Origin: Dehalococcoidia bacterium | GTDB lineage: Bacteria; Chloroflexota; Dehalococcoidia; GIF9; UBA5629 | Length of the DNA: 35,090 nt | Direction: 5' to 3' | Assembly: GCA_016930155.1 (NCBI GenBank) | Contig: JAFGHL010000016.1 | Coordinates: 1 to 35,090 of the forward strand | In this document: piece after piece, positions 7,168 through 15,878 of the stretch | Layout of the letters: each line of letters starts with the position of its first letter | Position numbering within the stretch: the first letter of the stretch is position 1 | Made by a program: the position numbers and the translations under genes | Notes under the pieces: generated by a model | Databases searched by the model: none | Told to the model about the DNA's origin: nothing | What the model saw: only the letters and a program-made list of their open reading frames with translations

Positions 7168-8601
7168 TCAGCGTGATATCGTGAAAGATTTCACTTCATT
7201 GTGTTCGGGATCGCGAAATACCAGCGTTGCTGCGTCCTGCGCTATGGTTGTATCCACAAAAGCCTGCTGATTTCCCTTATACCAGACGCTGGCCGGCGAA
7301 ACATATGACCTCTCGGGATCGGGTAAGCCGCCGAAGGCGCCGCAAATTACGTATGTAACATTGTTTTTCTGCAACAATTCGAGCAGGTGGTTATGTCCGC
7401 TGAAGACAAGATCGACATCATATTTTTCGAATAATGGCACTAACTTCTCGATCATTCCTTTATCATCGTACCAGTGCCACATGTCCCATACACCGCCGGA
7501 GGAATAGTAGTAACAATGGCTCATTACAATGCACCAGTCGTCAGCAGGTATGGTTAAAAGTTGCCCCTCCAGCCAGGCTTCCTGCTCCGGCGTATAGCTA
7601 TCAATCCCCCATTCAAGATCAAGAAGCAGGAAATGAACATCGTCTACATCGATACGCTGCCAGAGACGGGATCCGGTTTGGATTTCCATCGGTTGGGGTG
7701 ACATGTATTCCTCATATAAATTAACGCCTCCAAAGAGCGTATCGTGGTTGCCCACAACAATCCTTGTGGGTAGTTTAGAAGTGGTTGAAGAGAACGCTTG
7801 GATAGCCTTTTCCCATTGGGCATCGTTAAAGCCATGCTCAACCAGATCACCGAGGAAGAAGAACATCCGATAGTTATGCTCGGGGTCGGCAATCTGCCGC
7901 AACATCTTGCCCGTCAGATCGTTACGAGCTGTGCCGGCGCCGAAATGAGCATCGCTTCCTACTGCAAAGTGGAGAGGCTGTCCTTTACCCGGCATGGTGG
8001 TAAAGTGAACAGGCACAGAATCATTTAAGCTGTACCAGTATCTCGTGGATGGCTGAAGGTCTCGCAGCATAAAAGCATGTTGTTGTGAAACATTGTCCTC
8101 CTTTTCGACATAGCTGCTGTCATCTTTGCCCCATTTCAACATATTTTGCGTAGGATTGATGGTCCAAAATGTTACAGCTAAATCGGGAATTCCATTTTTA
8201 CCAGCGACATCCGCCATCATAAGTTGCACCGCCTTATCGCCCACACGCTGCGAAGATTGGGGTATCAGCCATCCCATCAGCAAAGACGAGATCAGGATGG
8301 TAATAATTGCAATAATCCAGATATAAGTTGAAGGGAGACGGATTTTCCCCTTAGTTTTCCGTGAAGCTATGTACACATCCATAACCGCCAGCAGCGGCAA
8401 CGCAATCGTACAGAACATCAATACGATAAAGGCAATTCGGAAGACGCCATTGACTTCAAACAGACCCATCGTTCCATGCTGGCTAAAAGCCCAGATGAGG
8501 AAGGAAAGCAATAGCAGGGTCCCGGCTGCGACCGCCGCAAACCACAGCAACTTTTTCCAGGTCGGCATGGCCTTTATGTATTCTTTAGTATCTTTCCACA
8601 T
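7168..8601 (-). CDS. membrane-anchored metallophosphoesterase (purple acid phosphatase-like)
   Basis: This 477-residue protein has three N-terminal membrane helices (about residues 17-40, 53-79 and 92-113) and then a fibronectin-like strand region (140-202). A calcineurin-type metallophosphoesterase domain follows with all the expected metal ligands: SDAH (D217, H219), GDLVEHG (D252), GNHD (N285, H286, D287), MSH (H362) and GHNH (H403, H405). It should hydrolyse phosphate esters on the outer face of the membrane. GGAGGTTATT precedes the ATG. It follows a PAP2 phosphatase gene 46 bases upstream, so the two phosphatases are probably cotranscribed. The natural substrate is unknown. Confidence 0.88.
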   Translation of the reverse strand: MWKDTKEYIKAMPTWKKLLWFAAVAAGTLLLLSFLIWAFSQHGTMGLFEVNGVFRIAFIVLMFCTIALPLLAVMDVYIASRKTKGKIRLPSTYIWIIAIITILISSLLMGWLIPQSSQRVGDKAVQLMMADVAGKNGIPDLAVTFWTINPTQNMLKWGKDDSSYVEKEDNVSQQHAFMLRDLQPSTRYWYSLNDSVPVHFTTMPGKGQPLHFAVGSDAHFGAGTARNDLTGKMLRQIADPEHNYRMFFFLGDLVEHGFNDAQWEKAIQAFSSTTSKLPTRIVVGNHDTLFGGVNLYEEYMSPQPMEIQTGSRLWQRIDVDDVHFLLLDLEWGIDSYTPEQEAWLEGQLLTIPADDWCIVMSHCYYYSSGGVWDMWHWYDDKGMIEKLVPLFEKYDVDLVFSGHNHLLELLQKNNVTYVICGAFGGLPDPERSYVSPASVWYKGNQQAFVDTTIAQDAATLVFRDPEHNEVKSFTISR

Positions 8602-8647
8602 AATAACCTCCAGCAGACAGCATTAGCTTTAAGTATAACAAGCTGCT

Positions 8648-9538
8648 TCAGTTGGCAGCCGGCGCCAGTCGCATAAGCCGGAAGAGCCAGGGAGCTCCAA
8701 GGACTATCCATACACCGATCAGCGCATAACGTATAAAACGGAATATAGCGCCGAATACAGTCCCGTCAGGTGGGAAGATCGCCTTGAGTCCCATGTAAAG
8801 CGCCAACACGATAATAAAACCTACCAGAAAACGTAATAGACGATGCCACCATGGACCGCGCACGCTGAACGAGACGTAGCGCCGGGCAAATACCAGACCG
8901 CCGGCTATCCCGAACAACGTGCCCGCGCTGGTGATTGCATCATTAGTCTGATTCAATAGAAGCAACAACAGCGGGACCCCCATAGCCACTAAAAGCTGCA
9001 GCCATAGATTAAGCCCGGACAGCCACTTTTCCAGTGGAAATCTGGCCATAATATAAACGGCCAGTAATATCAGGCCGATAATCCAGCCGGCGAACACGTC
9101 CGTAGGAAAATGCACTCCCAGATAGATGCGTGAAAACCCGATAAGAAAGATAATCAAAATGGCAATGATAGTGAACCAAACCTTGTGTACCCTTATTGCG
9201 ATTGCTCCCCATGCAGTAACTGATAATTGCGCATGCCCGCTCGGCAATCCAAAACCTTCTGCCTCGCATAACTTAAGTCCAGGGTTCAGTTCGAAAGGCC
9301 GGGGATGCTGAAACAGCTCTTTTAAAAAGATATTGATAGAGTTTGAAAGCATAAAGAAAACGGCTAGCACTGCCCCGAAACTATAGTCGATACACCATAC
9401 GATCACGGGGAACAGGAGCAGGTAAAACTGCTCATCGCCCAGTAACGTGATAGCGCTGAAAACCCTGTCAAGTACGGGACCATGTGCTTGCTGGATCACT
9501 ATGATCAGATTTATTCCCCATTGCCAGATAGCTTCCAC
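8648..9538 (-). CDS. PAP2 family membrane phosphatase
   Basis: This 296-residue polytopic protein carries the three PAP2 signatures in order: K73...R80-P81 (KELFQHPRP), P99-S100-G101-H102, and S136-R137 ... H143 ... D147 (SRIYLGVHFPTD). Such enzymes dephosphorylate lipid phosphates or undecaprenyl diphosphate at the outer membrane face. The C-terminal third adds four more hydrophobic helices beyond the core. The start is GTG at 9538, with AGGAG six bases before it. It is followed by a metallophosphoesterase and preceded by an unknown two-helix membrane protein on the same strand. Confidence 0.88.
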   Translation of the reverse strand: MEAIWQWGINLIIVIQQAHGPVLDRVFSAITLLGDEQFYLLLFPVIVWCIDYSFGAVLAVFFMLSNSINIFLKELFQHPRPFELNPGLKLCEAEGFGLPSGHAQLSVTAWGAIAIRVHKVWFTIIAILIIFLIGFSRIYLGVHFPTDVFAGWIIGLILLAVYIMARFPLEKWLSGLNLWLQLLVAMGVPLLLLLLNQTNDAITSAGTLFGIAGGLVFARRYVSFSVRGPWWHRLLRFLVGFIIVLALYMGLKAIFPPDGTVFGAIFRFIRYALIGVWIVLGAPWLFRLMRLAPAAN

Positions 9539-9580
9539 TTTCCTCTCCTTTAATCCTATATTGGCTTATATACTGAACGC

Positions 9581-10318
9581 CTATTCTACGATAGCAGACG
9601 GATGCGGCTGGAAGGGATGTATACGCAAATAATGTGAATAGAGGTAAGGGTAGTTGGACCTGAGGTGCTGCATGTAATTCAACCAGTGGATTATCAGATG
9701 CCTGTAAACACGCTTTATATCTTCGTTTATATGCGCGGCGTCTTTTGGTATCAGATTGACCAGTGAAGGCCTGGAATCGAGCTCCTCGGTAAGATGAAAC
9801 TCGGAAAGCAGCAGGTCTGAAAAACTCTCGTGCTCGAGCACGTTGGGGTTCTCGATGAGCGTTAGCATGAAGGACCTCTTGCTGCGCAGGAAATCCATAA
9901 GTCCCGCTATGTCCATACCCTCAAAGCCCACCAAGTTATTCTTCTCAACGAATTGACGGGCTTTTTTGAAATCCGTATCTTTCCAGTCAGCCTTTACGTG
10001 AAGGCTATCGATAATCCGGCCTTTTTGCGGAGTGGCGTTCAGCAGCATGGCTGCAAGCGGGTTGCCCACCTCTGAAAAGAAGGCGCTGATGACCATGTTG
10101 AGCTTTGCCATCTTCTCCTCTCTTTCACGGCGGCTCAGTATCCGCTCCACCACGATGCCCACCAGCAACACTTCCAGCGGTAGAAATGCCAGGTCGTGCA
10201 TTAAGAATATAAATATGTGATGCTCATCATGAAAAATAAGGTAATGAGTGCAGTACAGGCTGAGCGACACCACTACAAGTATCAGGGCGATCCAGATTAG
10301 TCCTTGCTGCTTTTTCAT
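9581..10318 (-). CDS. membrane protein of unknown function with cytosolic helical domain
   Basis: I do not recognise this 245-residue protein. It has two N-terminal membrane helices (about residues 9-26 and 37-60), a basic, charged stretch (RILSRREREEKMAKL) and then a soluble, mostly helical domain without cysteine clusters or nucleotide motifs. The layout resembles small membrane sensors or stress proteins, but no function can be assigned. It is encoded 42 bases upstream of the PAP2 gene on the same strand and may share its transcript. Confidence 0.7.
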   Translation of the reverse strand: MKKQQGLIWIALILVVVSLSLYCTHYLIFHDEHHIFIFLMHDLAFLPLEVLLVGIVVERILSRREREEKMAKLNMVISAFFSEVGNPLAAMLLNATPQKGRIIDSLHVKADWKDTDFKKARQFVEKNNLVGFEGMDIAGLMDFLRSKRSFMLTLIENPNVLEHESFSDLLLSEFHLTEELDSRPSLVNLIPKDAAHINEDIKRVYRHLIIHWLNYMQHLRSNYPYLYSHYLRIHPFQPHPSAIVE

Positions 10319-10397
10319 CGCTTTTGTTCCTTTATGTGAACCGGGAGATTATCAAACACAATATCGCATTCTCAGCCCGGTTAGTCTGTGATATCGG

Positions 10398-11471
10398 TCA
10401 CGCAGTTATATCGTCCGGCCTGACCTCTATTCCCGCCCGGGCCGATTGCAGCACCGCCAGTCCGAACTGGAGCACCGATTTGCCCGTCGGGCCGTCCAGA
10501 ATAGGTTCTCCCCCCTTTCTCAACACATCGATCAGGTGTCTGGTGCAATCGATAAAGCCGCACGACCAGTCCACCCGGTCCACCGGCACCGGTATAGTCT
10601 TGCCGTCCTTAAAGATCATAACTTCGGGCAGATCCACTGTCCTGGCCGTGTAACGGTTAATAAAGATCATGCCCTTATCGCCGATTATTTCAATCCTGTC
10701 GTCGTCAACATAATAGTCGGACGAAATCTGCGTATTGGGTGTATGCTCCACATCAAAGACCCCATAGCGCCTCGGCGACTTGAACTGGAACATCATGGTG
10801 GCAGGCGCATCCAGATACACGCCGGGCATTACTTCCGTACGATCGATCCATGCCTTGACTCTCTCAACAGAACCCATCAGATAGTGCGCCAGCGAGTACA
10901 GGTGATATCCATGGTCGAATACCATGGGGCCTCCCCCGCACTGTTCCTCGTTGAAGCGCCATATCCAGGCGTCCATGGGAATCTCCCAACCACAGTCCAT
11001 GATTCCCGTGCTCACGTGCATTCGCAGCATCTGCGGCTCGCCGATCTCCCCTGCCGTTAACAGCTTTTTTGCCATCACCGCAGGCGGATAAAAGACGAAC
11101 GTCTCATATATACGGAGTATCACGCCGGCTTTCTTGGCCGCCTCAATCATGCGGTCGGCCTCGGACACACAGGTAGCCATGGGTTTCTGCACGCTGACAT
11201 GCTTGCCCGCAAGGCAGGCCTCAACCGTCATATCCGCATGAAGATGGTGAGGCAGGAGCAGCTCAACCAGATCAACATCTGGATCGGCAAGTACCTTCCC
11301 GTATTCTGTGTATATCTTATCCACTCCCCACTGCCGGGCCTGTTTTTCAGCGATCTCCTTATTCAGGTCGCACACTGCCACTATGCGTGCGTCCGATATT
11401 CCCTGATATCCCAACTGGTGCAGGCCTGAGATGCGTCCACATCCCACAATAGCAACACCGATCGGTTTCAT
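10398..11471 (-). CDS. Gfo/Idh/MocA family NAD(P)-dependent dehydrogenase
   Basis: This 357-residue protein has the Rossmann start VAIVGCGRISGLH (residues 6-18), the acidic end of strand 2 (D35) and a HVSVQKP motif (Q95-K96-P97) where most relatives have EKP. It then has GGGPMVFDHGYH, with the catalytic-type Asp and His. Members oxidise or isomerise sugars and cyclitols, for example inositol dehydrogenase. GGAGGAG precedes the ATG. It is the last gene of a six-gene catabolic operon, which suggests a sugar- or cyclitol-oxidising step. The Glu-to-Gln change beside the catalytic Lys is unusual and may alter substrate or rate. Confidence 0.88.
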   Translation of the reverse strand: MKPIGVAIVGCGRISGLHQLGYQGISDARIVAVCDLNKEIAEKQARQWGVDKIYTEYGKVLADPDVDLVELLLPHHLHADMTVEACLAGKHVSVQKPMATCVSEADRMIEAAKKAGVILRIYETFVFYPPAVMAKKLLTAGEIGEPQMLRMHVSTGIMDCGWEIPMDAWIWRFNEEQCGGGPMVFDHGYHLYSLAHYLMGSVERVKAWIDRTEVMPGVYLDAPATMMFQFKSPRRYGVFDVEHTPNTQISSDYYVDDDRIEIIGDKGMIFINRYTARTVDLPEVMIFKDGKTIPVPVDRVDWSCGFIDCTRHLIDVLRKGGEPILDGPTGKSVLQFGLAVLQSARAGIEVRPDDITA

Positions 11472-11491
11472 ACTCTCCTCCCCAGGGTCTT

Positions 11492-12124
11492 TCAGCCCTT
11501 TATTCTGTCTTTTAATGAACTCAGTATCGCTGTGTCGCTGCCTCTACATGATCCCATAGTTTTTATCAGGCCCGGATAGGCTGCTACCGGCGATACAACT
11601 TCGACGGGTAACTTCGCAAGTATCTCCGTCATTTTATGATGGGTAATCCGGTTAAGCCTGCCCAGCAGCTCCCTTGACTCCCGTTGAGATTTCTGCCTGT
11701 GGATCGGATATCCTGAGCCCGGCTCAACGCAAAACAGCTTCTCAAATATAAATTTTAGATTGGCCTCGCCTGCCCAGCCGTATCCCTGGTTGAGCATAAG
11801 CGAAATGCAGTTTCCTCCATTTATCTGCGTGAACAACCAGGCGTCTAAAGGTGTGAGTATGTGTCCGCAGGTGACACCGGGATACTGCATAACGGAGTTG
11901 AGGAAACCCTGCCCGGTCCCACACCCGCCTACCACAAAATCCACCGTCCCGGCGTTGAGCAGGACTGCGGCCATCAGTCCCGTGTGTATATAGGAAAGCT
12001 CGGGCTTCTCGCCGCTCCTCTTCATACCGGCGTTGATTACATCGTGACCCAGCCCATCCAGAGCAGCCAGTATATCCGCATTCCGGTCCGCCGCGCTCGT
12101 CTCATTTATTACGGCTATACGCAT
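11492..12124 (-). CDS. RpiB/LacA/LacB family sugar isomerase-like protein
   Basis: This 210-residue protein has the family core: a first strand MRIAVINE, the VDFVVGGCGTGQGF loop that carries the catalytic Cys in RpiB, and a VTCGHILTPLDAWL segment. It is about 60 residues longer than typical RpiB (about 150), with a C-terminal extension. RpiB/LacAB enzymes interconvert aldose and ketose phosphates; one member in sulfoquinovose transketolase clusters is reported to isomerise 4-deoxy-4-sulfoerythrose. Here it directly follows a split transketolase (12-base gap), which suggests it converts the transketolase aldose product into a ketose for a second round. AAGGGGAG precedes the ATG. Confidence 0.8.
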   Translation of the reverse strand: MRIAVINETSAADRNADILAALDGLGHDVINAGMKRSGEKPELSYIHTGLMAAVLLNAGTVDFVVGGCGTGQGFLNSVMQYPGVTCGHILTPLDAWLFTQINGGNCISLMLNQGYGWAGEANLKFIFEKLFCVEPGSGYPIHRQKSQRESRELLGRLNRITHHKMTEILAKLPVEVVSPVAAYPGLIKTMGSCRGSDTAILSSLKDRIKG

Positions 12125-12136
12125 CTCCCCTTCACC

Positions 12137-13081
12137 TCATGCCTTTTTCCTGTCGATCACTGACATGGCTGAATTAACTATGTCGGATACGCCCATACCA
12201 CAGGCGTCCATGATCGATTCCGGGTCCGGCCCCGTGCGTGCGAACGTATCATGTATCCCTACCATGGACAGAGGAACCGGCCGGACAGCAGCCAGCGCTT
12301 CGGCCACAGCCGATCCGAGGCCGCCGATCACAGTGTGCTCTTCGGCCGTTACAATGGCGCCCGTATCCGCCGCCGCTTTCAGTATCAATTCCGTATCGAG
12401 CGGCTTGACGGTATGTGTCTCGATAACACGTGCCTGTAGCCCTTTGGAGGCCAGCGCATCAGCCGCCTGCATGCTGCGGCCCATCATGGAGCCGCATGCC
12501 ACAATCGTTAAGTCATTCCCCTGCCTGCGCACTATGCCTTTTCCGATAGATAGCTCGTCATCCGGGCTGGATACGGGCAGGGTGGCGGCACGGTTAAGCC
12601 TGAAGTATACAGGACCATCGAATTCCGCTATCAGGGGCACGAAAGCGGCGGCCTCATTGCCATCGGCCGGGACAATGACCGTAATCTCAGGCAGGGACCG
12701 CATGATCGCTATATCGCTGATGGCGTGGTGCGTGGGACCATCCTTGAAGTCTGATACCCCTGCGTAGCTGGAGGCGATCTTGACATTGGTTCTGGCGTAA
12801 CAAACGCAGGTGCGCACCTGTTCCAGAGCGCGCAGTGCCGCCAGCGCTGCGAATGCATTGGCGAAGGGGACCATACCGGCCAGGGCCAGTCCAACGGCGG
12901 CATCGATCATACAGGGCTCGGCAATACCGAAATTGAAAAAGCGGTCCGGGAAGCGTTTCTCGAAGAAATTGGATAGCGTAGAGGAAGCTGTATCGACATC
13001 CAGCGCCACCACCTTTGGATTGACCGCGCCATAGTCTGCCAGCGCGCGCCCGTAGGCCTCTCTCATAGACAGGTTAGCCAT
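12137..13081 (-). CDS. transketolase, C-terminal subunit
   Basis: This 314-residue protein contains the pyrimidine-binding half of transketolase (VALDVDTASSTL, FFNFGIAEPCM with the catalytic Glu, GPTHHAISDIAIMR) and the transketolase C-terminal domain. Split transketolases of about 280 plus 310 residues are common in bacteria and archaea, and both subunits are needed for TPP binding. It starts two bases after the stop of the N-terminal subunit gene, with GGGGAGGG upstream. The placement in a catabolic operon, not a Calvin or pentose set, suggests a dedicated substrate. Confidence 0.93.
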   Translation of the reverse strand: MANLSMREAYGRALADYGAVNPKVVALDVDTASSTLSNFFEKRFPDRFFNFGIAEPCMIDAAVGLALAGMVPFANAFAALAALRALEQVRTCVCYARTNVKIASSYAGVSDFKDGPTHHAISDIAIMRSLPEITVIVPADGNEAAAFVPLIAEFDGPVYFRLNRAATLPVSSPDDELSIGKGIVRRQGNDLTIVACGSMMGRSMQAADALASKGLQARVIETHTVKPLDTELILKAAADTGAIVTAEEHTVIGGLGSAVAEALAAVRPVPLSMVGIHDTFARTGPDPESIMDACGMGVSDIVNSAMSVIDRKKA

Positions 13082-13083
13082 AG

Positions 13084-13923
13084 TCAGCTGCCCTCCCCGG
13101 ACAATTCAGCCATGGCCGCTGCGTATTGTTCTTCATTGGGCGGTATCCCGTGCCATTGCGCTTTGTTCTCCATAAAAGATACACCCTTGCCCTTGACCGT
13201 TCGGGCTATGATGACTACCGGCCTGCGAGTCATGCTTGCGGCATCTTCAAGCGCACTCAATATCTGTCCCATATCGTGGCCGTCGATGGATATGACTTCC
13301 CAGCGGAAGGAGCGCCACTTATCGGCGAAAGGCTCCATGGGCATGATGTCGTGCACAGCCCCATCGAGCTGCACATCGTTATAATCCACGATGGCTATCA
13401 GATTGCCCGGATTAAACTTTGCGCAAGCGTTTGCGCTCTCCCAGATGATGCCTCCCTGGCACTCGCCGTCGCCCAGCAGCACATAGGTGTGATAATCCCG
13501 TTTCTGCAGACGGGCCGCCAGGGACAGGCCAAGTCCGATAGCGATGCCGTGCCCGAGTATGCCGCTGGTCATATCCACACCGGGTGTCTTAAGACGGTCG
13601 GGATGCCCCTGCAACTGGCATTCCAGCTTACCCCAGTGCTCCAGTTCCGATTCCGTAAAGTAGCCGCGGCGCGCCAGGGCTGAGTACAATAGAGCCGAAG
13701 CATGCCCCTTGCTGAGAATGAAATGGTCCCTGTCCTCCCAGTCCGGCTTTTTTGGATCGATGCGCAGCACCTTGAAATACAGCGCGGCCACAATATCGGC
13801 CGCCGAGAGGCAGCCGCCTGGATGGCCTGCCTGCCGCCGGTAGATCATGGTCAGGCTCTGCCGTCGCAGGTAATTGGCCTGCGTTTTCAGATCGGCTATT
13901 ACTTTATCACCGTGGTTTTGCAT
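13084..13923 (-). CDS. transketolase, N-terminal subunit
   Basis: This 279-residue protein is the TPP-diphosphate-binding half. It has GHPGGCLSAADI, DRDHFILSKGHA, GHGIAIGLGLSLA and the thiamine motif LLGDGECQGGIIWE ... IAIVDYND. The ATG at 13923 is preferred, with AGGG seven bases upstream; a TTG just before it is the other option. It is paired with the C-terminal subunit encoded two bases downstream. The enzyme transfers two-carbon ketol units from a ketose donor to an aldose acceptor. Confidence 0.93.
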   Translation of the reverse strand: MQNHGDKVIADLKTQANYLRRQSLTMIYRRQAGHPGGCLSAADIVAALYFKVLRIDPKKPDWEDRDHFILSKGHASALLYSALARRGYFTESELEHWGKLECQLQGHPDRLKTPGVDMTSGILGHGIAIGLGLSLAARLQKRDYHTYVLLGDGECQGGIIWESANACAKFNPGNLIAIVDYNDVQLDGAVHDIMPMEPFADKWRSFRWEVISIDGHDMGQILSALEDAASMTRRPVVIIARTVKGKGVSFMENKAQWHGIPPNEEQYAAAMAELSGEGS

Positions 13924-13938
13924 CAATCATCCCTGTCT

Positions 13939-15843
13939 TTATAGCCCGATATCATGCCGCAATGCCTGCGTGCTTTCACACCAGTTCCCCACATTCCATC
14001 GCCCATATACACCCATGCCACCCAACTCATTATCACCGAAGTAAACGGGAACATGTATCAGCGACAACCCGTCATAGGCATAAGCCCTGTCAAGAGCAGC
14101 CCTCAGTCCATCCGGTGAAGAACCTCCGTCAAGCGCGAGGACGCCTTTAATAGAGGCCGCCCACTTCACATAGTCAACTTCGACAGAATCGCCTGTGGCG
14201 AACTCATGACCGTACTGCGCCATCTGCAAGCCGGTGATGGCCGCCATCCTGCGGTTGTCAAGCAGCAGGATACATCCTCGCGCACCATGCTGAACTCCGT
14301 CGATCAGTATCTGCGGATTCATAGTGAAGGATCCATCACCCGAAAATGCCAGACCGAAAAACTTTTTATCCGATGCGGCGGTGGCAAGCAAAGCTGATAC
14401 GGCAAATCCCATATAGCTGGCGCCAGTATCATTCAGCGTCTGTCCGGGTGCTTCGTCTTCAATTATCTGGAAGGCGTTGGCCTGCACGTCGCCGGCATCG
14501 AAAAACTTGATAACATCTTCTTTGCTTCTTGCCCAGTCATCCGCTGTTTTGATAACTGCCGGCTGCGTGAGCACATCTTTCTTCCAGACATCATCGTAAA
14601 GCAGCGGACGTTCATAGCGCTCCTGCTTGAATTTATTCCACTCGGCCCGCCTGGCGCTGCAGGAGCTCATCCACTCCGATGGTTTACCCTGGATTTTCGG
14701 TGGGACTTTACGGAGCTCCTTTAACAACCTTTGCAGAGTGAGGCCTATATCGCCGACCAGGGCGATGGAGCCGCCGCATTGCTCGTCGCTGTTGTAGTTG
14801 ACGGCAGCCTCAATCTCAGCGTTGATATTGATGACCTGCTTTACGCGCAAATAAGCGGTGCGAGAGCAGTCAGACTGGCATACGAAGCGTGTACCGACAG
14901 CCAGCAGCAGGTCCGCGTTCTCCATCGCATAGTTGCCGCATAATGTACCCTTGGAACCGCCTGCGGCCATATTGCGGGGATTGCTGTACGGCACCACGCC
15001 ACTGGCAACGGGAGAAACCACAGCTACGGCGTCGGCGAGGTCCAGCAGTTCATTGATCTCCTTCTCAGCACCCCGTGCACCACCACCCACACGTACGATC
15101 ACACGCTTCGATTCCATTAACCTTTTTGCAGCGGCAGTGTAATCTCCCTCTGCGGCTCCCATCGTGATCGATACCTTTTGCGGCAGCTCGTTGAGCACGA
15201 ATTGCCTGAGCACGACATCCTGGGTATTCATAGGTAAAAGCAGGAAGAACGGGCCTGCACGGTAGGGATGATCGACGACGGTCTGACCACGCTTCAGCGC
15301 AGTGGAAACGGCCAGAGGCGTATGCAGGGTATAGGCATGGCCCATGGTGGAACACAGCCGCAGGAAAAGGCCTTGCTCGTATTTCGGTATCTGCTGCATG
15401 TTGAACCCCTCGTCCTCGGTTGTCTCGTCGCCGAATAAATACCAGACTCCAAGGCCGTCGGAGGCAGGAACGAGCGAGGCGGCCATGGCATGAAGAGCGC
15501 CGGGACCAATGGATGTTATGACTGCTGACTTTTTCCCCGTAGCCCAGCGCAGCGCTGCTGCCGCATGAGAGGCCTCGATCTCGCTGCGAACATTAAGCAC
15601 CCTGACCAGTCCAGCCTCTTGATATACCCGCAGCACCTCTGCAACGACCGTGCTGCCATGGCCAAACACTGCAAAATAGGTGCGGACATCCTGCCTTAAA
15701 AGTCCCAGCACAACCGCTTCAGACAGTGTCAGGTCATGCCGCCGAGGGTAGCCGGCGCTGGACAGTGCGGCATCCACGCTTCCGTGCTTGACTATCGCAT
15801 TCACGCGTTCCTGGCGCGCCGCGACTATAGCATCATAAATCAC
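13939..15843 (-). CDS. IolD-like TPP-dependent enzyme (acetolactate synthase superfamily)
   Basis: This 634-residue protein has three acetolactate-synthase-type domains. The N domain has YFAVFGHGSTVVAEVL and NVRSEIEASHAAAA, with the catalytic Glu. The middle domain is at about residues 235-370. The C domain has GLAFSGDGSFTMNPQ and then LLLDNRRM, the TPP motif. Length and the FGHG start fit IolD, which opens the ring of trihydroxycyclohexane-1,2-dione in inositol breakdown, better than acetolactate synthase or sulfoacetaldehyde acetyltransferase. The similarity is distant and the true substrate could be another cyclic or alpha-diketone. The start is GTG at 15843. It lies between the aldehyde dehydrogenase gene and the split transketolase genes. 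Confidence 0.8.
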   Translation of the reverse strand: MIYDAIVAARQERVNAIVKHGSVDAALSSAGYPRRHDLTLSEAVVLGLLRQDVRTYFAVFGHGSTVVAEVLRVYQEAGLVRVLNVRSEIEASHAAAALRWATGKKSAVITSIGPGALHAMAASLVPASDGLGVWYLFGDETTEDEGFNMQQIPKYEQGLFLRLCSTMGHAYTLHTPLAVSTALKRGQTVVDHPYRAGPFFLLLPMNTQDVVLRQFVLNELPQKVSITMGAAEGDYTAAAKRLMESKRVIVRVGGGARGAEKEINELLDLADAVAVVSPVASGVVPYSNPRNMAAGGSKGTLCGNYAMENADLLLAVGTRFVCQSDCSRTAYLRVKQVININAEIEAAVNYNSDEQCGGSIALVGDIGLTLQRLLKELRKVPPKIQGKPSEWMSSCSARRAEWNKFKQERYERPLLYDDVWKKDVLTQPAVIKTADDWARSKEDVIKFFDAGDVQANAFQIIEDEAPGQTLNDTGASYMGFAVSALLATAASDKKFFGLAFSGDGSFTMNPQILIDGVQHGARGCILLLDNRRMAAITGLQMAQYGHEFATGDSVEVDYVKWAASIKGVLALDGGSSPDGLRAALDRAYAYDGLSLIHVPVYFGDNELGGMGVYGRWNVGNWCESTQALRHDIGL

Positions 15844-15878
15844 TCTTCAAAGAATCTCCTTTAACTGAGTTTAAACTA

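Noticed and set aside
10339-10382. AACCGGG ... CCCGGTT inverted repeat downstream of the Gfo/Idh gene
   Set aside because: The 7-bp stem has a 30-base loop and no T-run on either strand. It is too weak to annotate as a terminator.
10446-11060. Plus-strand 204-codon frame
   Set aside because: It lies fully antisense to the Gfo/Idh dehydrogenase gene, whose motifs are intact. No ribosome site or family signal was seen.
13126-13683. Plus-strand 185-codon frame
   Set aside because: It is a shadow of the transketolase N-terminal subunit gene on the other strand.
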